Origin: an uncultured Sphingomonas sp.
GTDB lineage: Bacteria > Pseudomonadota > Alphaproteobacteria > Sphingomonadales > Sphingomonadaceae
Direction: 5' to 3'
Length of the DNA stretch: 64,000 bases
Assembly: GCF_913062585.1 (NCBI RefSeq)
Contig: NZ_CAJXWX010000004.1
Span: forward strand, 109,328 to 173,327
Below, one piece after another: positions 59,764 through 64,000 of this stretch. The notes under the pieces are model-generated. The model worked only from the letters and a program-made list of their open reading frames with translations. It made no database searches and had not been told where the DNA came from. How positions within the stretch are numbered: position 1 is the stretch's first letter; each line of letters opens with the position of its first letter. The translations under genes were made by a program, and so were the position numbers.

Positions 59764-61052
59764 GCACAGGCTTTGATCGCGATCGCGGGGAATTTGCCCG
59801 CGGCGCTCGTACGGTCATCGTCCTGCCCGATCAGGGCGATGCCGCACGGGATGCGGATGCGCGTCTCGACGAGACCGCCGGACTTGCCATGGCGATCGGC
59901 CTGGACGTGGTCGAACGGATCGCGTTGCGTGTCCGCGCGCCCAAGCCCGCGACGCTGATCGGCAGCGGCCAAGTCGAACAGGTCGCGCAACAGGTTCGGA
60001 TGGAAGAGGCGCAGCTCGTCGTGTTCGACGCCGCGCTGACCCCGGTCCAACAGCGCAATCTCGAAACCGCGCTGGAAGCCAAGGTCATCGACCGGACCGG
60101 GCTGATCCTCGAAATCTTCGGCGAACGGGCCGCGACTGCCGAGGGCCGGTTGCAGGTCGAACTCGCCCATCTCGATTATCAGGCGGGTCGGCTGGTGCGC
60201 AGCTGGACCCACTTGGAGCGTCAGCGCGGTGGCTTCGGCTTTCTGGGCGGTCCGGGCGAAACCCAGATCGAGGCCGATCGCCGGATGATCCGTGATCGCA
60301 TGGCACGGTTGCGGCGTGAGCTGGACCAGGTCAGCCGGACGCGCGGGCTCCACCGGGAACGGCGCCAGCGTGCACCCTGGCCGGTGATTGCGCTGGTCGG
60401 TTATACCAATGCGGGTAAGTCGACGCTTTTCAATCGGTTGACCGGCGCTCATGTCATGGCGAAGGATCTTCTTTTCGCGACGCTCGACCCGACCCTGCGC
60501 CAGATTTCTCTGCCCGGGATCGACAAGGCGATCCTGTCCGACACGGTGGGCTTCGTCTCGGACCTGCCGACCCAGCTCGTCGCGGCGTTCAAGGCGACGT
60601 TGGAGGAGGTCGTGTCGGCCGACCTGTTGATCCATGTCCGCGACATTGCCCATCCCGATACCGAAGCGCAGCGGGCTGATGTCGAGGCGGTGCTGACCGA
60701 AATCGGTGTCGACCCCGAAACCCCACGCTTCGAGGCGTGGAACAAGGTCGACCTGCTGGAGGGTGATGCGCGCCAGGATGTGCTGGTCGAGGCCGGGCGC
60801 CGTCCGAACATCGTGGCCGTATCGGCGATGACGGGGGAGGGCATTGACGACCTGATCGAACAGGTCGCGGCCGCACTGACCTCCGGCCATCGGCGCTACC
60901 GGGTGACGCTCGATGCGGGCGATGGGGCAGGAGCCGCCTGGCTTCACGCCCATGGCGAGGTGCTGGACCAGACGATCGAGGGCGATCAGGCGGTCTATGA
61001 CGTCCGCCTGTCCGAACCCGATTACGAGCGTTTCATCCGCCGCGACGCTTGA
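59760..61052 (+). CDS. hflX: ribosome-associated GTPase HflX
   Basis: GTPase that splits stalled 70S ribosomes, 430 residues. The N-terminal HflX domain ([46 protein letters not shown]) and G domain ([35 protein letters not shown]) are intact. The start is a TTG overlapping the hfq stop (TTGA), giving [15 protein letters not shown]; no ATG or GTG lies near. The hfq-hflX order matches E. coli. The 3' end overlaps the convergent mazG by 20 bases. Confidence 0.94.
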   Translation: MSTGFDRDRGEFARGARTVIVLPDQGDAARDADARLDETAGLAMAIGLDVVERIALRVRAPKPATLIGSGQVEQVAQQVRMEEAQLVVFDAALTPVQQRNLETALEAKVIDRTGLILEIFGERAATAEGRLQVELAHLDYQAGRLVRSWTHLERQRGGFGFLGGPGETQIEADRRMIRDRMARLRRELDQVSRTRGLHRERRQRAPWPVIALVGYTNAGKSTLFNRLTGAHVMAKDLLFATLDPTLRQISLPGIDKAILSDTVGFVSDLPTQLVAAFKATLEEVVSADLLIHVRDIAHPDTEAQRADVEAVLTEIGVDPETPRFEAWNKVDLLEGDARQDVLVEAGRRPNIVAVSAMTGEGIDDLIEQVAAALTSGHRRYRVTLDAGDGAGAAWLHAHGEVLDQTIEGDQAVYDVRLSEPDYERFIRRDA

Positions 61053-61770
61053 CCAACTGCCACAGGGCTTCCTTCGCCTCCAGGTCGAGCGCGGGGAAGC
61101 CCTCACCGGCTTCGTCCTCCATCGCCCGGAAACGACGCTCGAACTTGATATTGGCGTTACGCAGCGCAGCCTCGGCGTCGACACCCTCGTGCCGAGCCCA
61201 GTTGACGACGGCGAAGAACAGATCGCCGAATTCTTCCTCCAGCGTATCGGGCGTGGCCTCTGCGATTTCCTGGAGTTCCTCGTCGATCTTGGCGCGGGGG
61301 CCTTCCGAATTCGGCCAGTCGAAGCCGACCCGTGCCGCACGGTTTTGCAGCTTTTCCGCGCGCATCAGGGCAGGCAGGCCCAGCGCCACGCCGTCCAGCG
61401 CGCCGCCAGTCGCCTTGGCGCGGCGTTCCTCGGCCTTGATCTGCTCCCACAGATGATGGCCACCCTCGGCCACGTCGCCGAAGATATGCGGATGGCGTCG
61501 CTCCATTTTGTCGCTGATCGCCGTCACGACGTCCGGAAAAGCAAAATGGCCCTGATCCTCGGCGATTTGCGCATGAAAGACGACCTGCAGGAGAAGGTCG
61601 CCCAGTTCATCCTTCAGGTCCGCCATATCGCCACGCGCGATCGCGTCGGCGACTTCATGCGCTTCCTCGATCGTATAGGGCGCGATCGTCTCGAAATTCT
61701 GCGCGACGTCCCATTCGCAACCGGTCTGCGGATCACGCAGGCGCTTCATGATGGTCAACAGGCGATCCAC
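61033..61770 (-). CDS. mazG: nucleoside triphosphate pyrophosphohydrolase MazG
   Basis: House-cleaning NTP pyrophosphatase with two MazG domains, 245 residues. The first has CEWDVAQNFETIAPYTIEEAHEV and DLKDELGDLLLQVVFHAQ. The second has KIDEELQEI and LEEEFGDLFFAVVNWARH, with EExxE metal-binding patterns. The start is GTG at 61770 (VDRLLTIMKRLRDP), with AAGGA 9 bases upstream; the next Met at 61749 would lie inside the conserved region. The frame is open to 62166 but the extra sequence is not MazG-like. Confidence 0.92.
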   Translation of the reverse strand: MDRLLTIMKRLRDPQTGCEWDVAQNFETIAPYTIEEAHEVADAIARGDMADLKDELGDLLLQVVFHAQIAEDQGHFAFPDVVTAISDKMERRHPHIFGDVAEGGHHLWEQIKAEERRAKATGGALDGVALGLPALMRAEKLQNRAARVGFDWPNSEGPRAKIDEELQEIAEATPDTLEEEFGDLFFAVVNWARHEGVDAEAALRNANIKFERRFRAMEDEAGEGFPALDLEAKEALWQLVKRRGG

Positions 61771-61842
61771 GGGGTTATTTCCTTGTTCTCGCAATTTAGA
61801 AAAGACACTTTCTGCGCCAGATAGAAATGACACCCTTGGTAG

Positions 61843-61892
61843 CAGCGGGGGCAGCGTGGAGCCATCCAAACAGCGCAGCGCTGCCCCCGCTG
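61843..61892. repeat. 14-bp perfect inverted repeat upstream of mazG
   Basis: CAGCGGGGGCAGCG (61843-61856) and its exact complement (61879-61892) flank a 22-nt spacer. A second hairpin, CCCGCTGC-GACA-GCAGCGGG (61924-61943), lies 32 bases away and shares the GCAGCGGG core. Both lie in the 387-base gap between mazG and the next plus-strand gene, where I see no coding sequence. They could be a mazG regulatory structure, a terminator pair or a mobile-repeat remnant. Confidence 0.7.
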
Positions 61893-61975
61893 ATGCGATC
61901 GCCTCTCGGCTCCTGACCCCGGACCCGCTGCGACAGCAGCGGGCTCGGTCACGCCAGTTTTCGAACGCTCCAGCT

Positions 61976-62042
61976 TTCCCGAAACTCCGTCTCCGATGCC
62001 GCATTTCGGGAAAAGGCAATCGGGAACATATTTCGGGAAAAT
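61976..62042. repeat. cluster of TTTCGGGAAA motifs
   Basis: TTTCCCGAAA (61976-61985) is followed by two copies of its complement TTTCGGGAAA (62005-62014 and 62032-62041), with a related TCGGGAA at 62021. The first and second can form a 10-bp stem; the second and third are direct repeats 27 bp apart. This is the AT-richer upstream end of the accessory segment. Regulatory binding sites or decayed repeats are possible. Nothing else is visible up to about 62158. Confidence 0.55.
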
Positions 62043-62157
62043 GGCCCCGGAGACGCGCCGCGTAGCCGGTTTGCGATCCAGGATCTCGATCAACCTTCCT
62101 AATTGGGAACGGGTGGACCGGGGAGACACGATCCGACAGAACCGGTATGTCGTCCGT

Positions 62158-62493
62158 GTGATTCATTTTCCGATGATCTTCTGGGTCTGGTCACTTGGGA
62201 CCGTTGGCGCTCTCGGCACCGTATTTTGGGGCTTGGCGCGGCTATCAAGAAAATGGCTCGTTTCAGCCGCGCTCAGACGATCAGCAGTCGTTGCGCTTTG
62301 GGTTGCTGCAGCCACCCTCTCGATTTGGCTTTTGTTCGCCCTGGCGGATGCGCGAGCAGCGGTGATCCACCAACAAAACGTTGGCATGGCGGTAGTCTAT
62401 ATCTATTTTTGGCTTCTCGCGATTATCCCTGCCCCGGCCCTTGGGTTCGCATTGTCACGCATCAGGTTCTTCTCGAAACATAGCAACCGCTAA
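62158..62493 (+). CDS. small multi-pass membrane protein of unknown function
   Basis: About 111 residues if started at the GTG (62158); an ATG at 62173 and an upstream GTG at 62113 are alternatives and none has a clear ribosome-binding site. Three hydrophobic stretches are visible: FPMIFWVWSLGTVGALGTVF, VALWVAAATLSIWLLFALA and VGMAVVYIYFWLLAIIPAPA. A basic Arg/Lys pair separates the first two. I do not recognise a family. The local DNA is AT-richer than the core genome, suggesting transfer. Confidence 0.5.
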   Translation: MIHFPMIFWVWSLGTVGALGTVFWGLARLSRKWLVSAALRRSAVVALWVAAATLSIWLLFALADARAAVIHQQNVGMAVVYIYFWLLAIIPAPALGFALSRIRFFSKHSNR

Positions 62494-62521
62494 TTTCCAA
62501 CCGATGTCCGATCCCGAAATA

Positions 62522-62566
62522 CCATCGATTTCGAGAACGCGCGCGGCGTCTCGCTGGCGGTTCCCA
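62522..62566. repeat. 45-bp direct repeat, copy A
   Basis: Identical over 45 bases to 63330-63374 (same orientation; begins CCATCGATTTCGAGAACG, ends GCTGGCGGTTCCCA). Weak similarity extends about 10 bases upstream and 15 bases downstream. The copies bound a ~760-bp stretch holding the secreted-protein gene. Confidence 0.85.
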
Positions 62567-62703
62567 TTGGGAAAGGTGGCTACGGCAGAAACAGCCGCAC
62601 CCTCGTTGTTGCGTTGGTCCGGCAACTTGCTTGTGCCCCTTCGTTGGGGCAACCTGTCACAATGGCGAAGTCGTATAGCAACAGACTTGGGTGCTACGGG
62701 AAA

Positions 62704-63252
62704 ATGTTAGCGTTTTTGACGATATTATTACCTGCTGCGGTCGCGGTGGCCGAACCTCATTCGAACACCTTTCCCGGCGCGAGCCGGTCAGTTTCGTCGC
62801 CTGACGGCTCCGGCGCGCGTATTTTCTACCGACCGCAGTTGGACCGGTATGGCGGACAGGCACACCCCGTTTTTTATGCGGATGGTCGTGGTCATCGCAT
62901 TCGGGTGGCGACGGTGACCCGCAGCATGGACGTTACTTGGTCGTCTGATGGACGGCGCGTTTTCTTGCAGGACAGTTGGGGAAGCAATGCGGCCGATTGC
63001 TATGTGCTAATCCGGATCGCGAAGAGTGTGAGCGGCGTCAGCCTCTTGAAAATTGTCCAAAGGACGCGAGGACATCCGATAGGCAATGAAAAGCCGTCAG
63101 CCTCGCATTACTATGTTCATTGTGACCGGTGGCTCTCCTCAACTCGGATCGAAGGTGGAGTGAGTGGACATACGGACTCCAACCCAGCACACGACTTCGA
63201 TCATCGGTTCGTTTATGACGTGGCGACCAAGCAGATCAGGTGGCAAGCCTGA
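62704..63252 (+). CDS. putative secreted protein of unknown function
   Basis: Predicted protein of 182 residues with a signal peptide (MLAFLTILLPAAVAVAEPHS). The mature domain has SRSVSSPDGSGARIFYRPQL, FYADGRGHRIRVATV and TWSSDGRRVFLQDSW. These look like beta-propeller or PD40-type strands, and two cysteines follow (ADCYVL, VHCDRW). I do not recognise a family with confidence. An ATG at 62614 would add 30 residues before the signal peptide. It lies between two copies of a 45-bp direct repeat, in AT-richer DNA. Confidence 0.6.
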   Translation: MLAFLTILLPAAVAVAEPHSNTFPGASRSVSSPDGSGARIFYRPQLDRYGGQAHPVFYADGRGHRIRVATVTRSMDVTWSSDGRRVFLQDSWGSNAADCYVLIRIAKSVSGVSLLKIVQRTRGHPIGNEKPSASHYYVHCDRWLSSTRIEGGVSGHTDSNPAHDFDHRFVYDVATKQIRWQA

Positions 63253-63329
63253 CACGATCGCCGACTTGACCGTCTGTCGATCGGACGCTGCTCGGGCGCT
63301 TACCATTGCTCCGGGCTTTTCCCAAAAAC

Positions 63330-63374
63330 CCATCGATTTCGAGAACGCGCGCGGCGTCTCGCTGGCGGTTCCCA
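63330..63374. repeat. 45-bp direct repeat, copy B
   Basis: Exact duplicate of 62522-62566. It lies in the non-coding 169 bases between the secreted-protein gene and the NTF2-like gene, ending 47 bases before the latter's start. A more diverged third relative, sharing GTCTCGCTGGC-GTTC, lies at about 63842-63884. Confidence 0.85.
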
Positions 63375-63421
63375 ATCGGGAAGGTGGTGGCGACCTTGCT
63401 AGGCCGTCGCTACAAAGCCGC

Positions 63422-63823
63422 ATGAACACCGAGCATCAATCACCCGCCGCCTTGGTCCATGCCTTTTATGAAGCACGACAGGCAAACGACCCTGACGCAT
63501 TGCGCAAATGGTTGGCGGACGATGTGCGTTGGAACGAGCCGGTCGTTGGCGACCATATGGGGCACCTTCAGGGGGCCGATGCGGTCGTGGACATGCTGAA
63601 GCGTGCCTTGGCGACCACGGGCGGCACGTTTTCGCTGCGGGTCGCGAGCACCGTCGAGACTGGAAGCCATTGCGCCGCGGTCATCGAGTGGAGCGCCGAC
63701 AAGAACGGCCGAACGATCCGGGGCCAGGAAATGGCCGTCTTCGGCTTCAAAGGCGGCCAGATCAGGGAAGCCTCGTTCTTCGCGTCCGATATCACTAACG
63801 ATCAGGCGTTCTGGGAAGGCTGA
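63422..63823 (+). CDS. NTF2-like (SnoaL-type) protein
   Basis: Protein of 133 residues with the cone-shaped NTF2/SnoaL fold pattern: N-terminal helices (ALVHAFYEARQANDPDALRKWLADDVRWNEP in two parts), then HLQGADAVVDMLKRAL and alternating strands to EMAVFGFKGGQIREASFF. Related proteins are isomerases, hydrolases or ligand binders; function here is unknown. The ATG at 63422 precedes the domain directly, although its ribosome-binding site is weak. The frame is open upstream through the 45-bp repeat, which is not part of the domain. Confidence 0.75.
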   Translation: MNTEHQSPAALVHAFYEARQANDPDALRKWLADDVRWNEPVVGDHMGHLQGADAVVDMLKRALATTGGTFSLRVASTVETGSHCAAVIEWSADKNGRTIRGQEMAVFGFKGGQIREASFFASDITNDQAFWEG

Positions 63824-63841
63824 AGCAGCCTTCCCGTTTAA

Positions 63842-63884
63842 CCATCCCAATGGGAATTCCCCGGCCGTCTCGCTGGCCGTTCGC
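63842..63884. repeat. diverged third relative of the 45-bp repeat
   Basis: Shares CCATC at the start and GTCTCGCTGGCxGTTCxC in the same spacing (25 versus 26 bases) as copies A and B, but differs in the middle. It lies just after the NTF2-like gene and about 40 bases before the putative IS end. Confidence 0.4.
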
Positions 63885-63926
63885 CTGTAGGAATGATTGG
63901 CCTGAACCTTGATCACTGTGAATTTA

Positions 63927-64000
63927 GGGTCAGGACCCATTGATATGAGGCGCGCGATCTGATTCAGGCTCCGAGAGGAGACTGGAATGAGCGACCTGTT
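63927..64000 (+). mobile_element. probable left end of an IS5-type insertion sequence (truncated by window)
   Basis: GGGTCAGGACCC (63927-63938), preceded by TTTA, looks like an IS terminal sequence. After about 50 bases it leads to a short ORF start with a strong ribosome-binding site. The first residues after the ATG (MSDLF or MSDLL) match how many IS5-family transposases of sphingomonads begin, as far as I recall. The right end and the rest of the transposase are outside the window, so this call is inference. Confidence 0.4.
63987..64000 (+). CDS. 5' end of an unidentified gene, possibly a transposase (truncated)
   Basis: ATG AGC GAC CTG TT follows GAGAGGAG (63973-63980), a strong ribosome-binding site 6 bases away. 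Only four complete codons are visible, so the protein cannot be assigned; the context suggests an IS5-type transposase. Confidence 0.5.

Noticed and set aside
61996..62157. N-terminal extension of the small membrane protein from an ATG at 61996
   Set aside because: The added residues are encoded by the TTTCGGGAAA repeat region and look non-coding; the hydrophobic part starts after 62158.
62614..62703. Earlier start for the secreted protein
   Set aside because: It would place about 30 residues in front of a good signal peptide.

Overview
The window looks like chromosome of an alphaproteobacterium of the sphingomonad group (Sphingomonas or a close relative). The DNA is GC-rich, and the gene orders are typical of that class: chvI-chvG-hprK-rapZ-EIIA-HPr divergent from pckA; dusB-ntrB-ntrC-ntrY-ntrX-hfq-hflX; lptD-surA-pdxA-rsmA; and a CckA-type hybrid kinase. 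The Hfq protein is a double-length tandem form, which I associate with sphingomonads. No rRNA, tRNA or CRISPR array is visible. Placement at genus level is inference.

Layout. 1-2906: two tandem M13 zinc metallopeptidases (the first cut by the window edge) separated by an intrinsic terminator. 2947-5794: cckA and a single-domain receiver. 5950-10624: ilvD, a small lipoprotein, the NAD(P)HX repair enzyme nnr, and a TrmA-type RNA methyltransferase. 10606-13476: truA and fmt on the minus strand, divergent from recR and def. 13569-15035: rmuC. 15169-20259 (minus): ChvI/ChvG two-component system, HPr kinase, RapZ, EIIA, HPr and a SpoU-type RNA methyltransferase in one overlapping operon, with pckA divergent at 20473. 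22223-23643: nfeD and an SPFH protein. 23767-26966: guaB, an RsmB-type methyltransferase and a TPR protein. 27085-32598 (minus): lptD-surA-pdxA-rsmA. 32770-35852: pepA, holC, ndk and a GNAT gene. 35849-38430 (minus): two small genes, then purN and purM. 38490-44029: an exported protein, hdaA, ppk and ppx. 44016-45478 (minus): an I78-type inhibitor lipoprotein and rnd. 45618-47432: aspS. Then a beta-carbonic anhydrase (minus), lipA with a COQ10/RatA-like gene, cinA, an exported protein and ispDF (minus), and the ntr-hfq-hflX block. mazG (minus) ends the conserved part.

The genes are mainly housekeeping and regulation: envelope stress and carbon control (ChvGI, HprK/HPr/EIIA, RapZ, PckA), nitrogen and redox control (NtrBC, NtrYX), cell-cycle phosphorelay (CckA, HdaA), polyphosphate turnover (Ppk/Ppx) and RNA modification or processing. 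Many genes overlap by 1-4 bases (ATGA, GTGA, TTGA, TGATG), so translational coupling is common and TTG/GTG starts recur at these junctions.

From about 61771 to the right edge the character changes: AT-richer DNA, several strong hairpins, a 45-bp perfect direct repeat, small orphan genes (a membrane protein, a secreted protein, an NTF2-like protein), and at the edge what looks like the left end of an IS5-type insertion sequence. This is the only accessory-looking part. Two families of palindromic intergenic repeats are scattered through the core region.

The items most worth follow-up are the tandem double-domain Hfq with asymmetric RNA-binding faces, NtrX lacking the sigma54-contact loop, RapZ with an altered Walker A motif, the receiver with a FATGG motif beside CckA, and the repeat-bounded segment next to the IS end.
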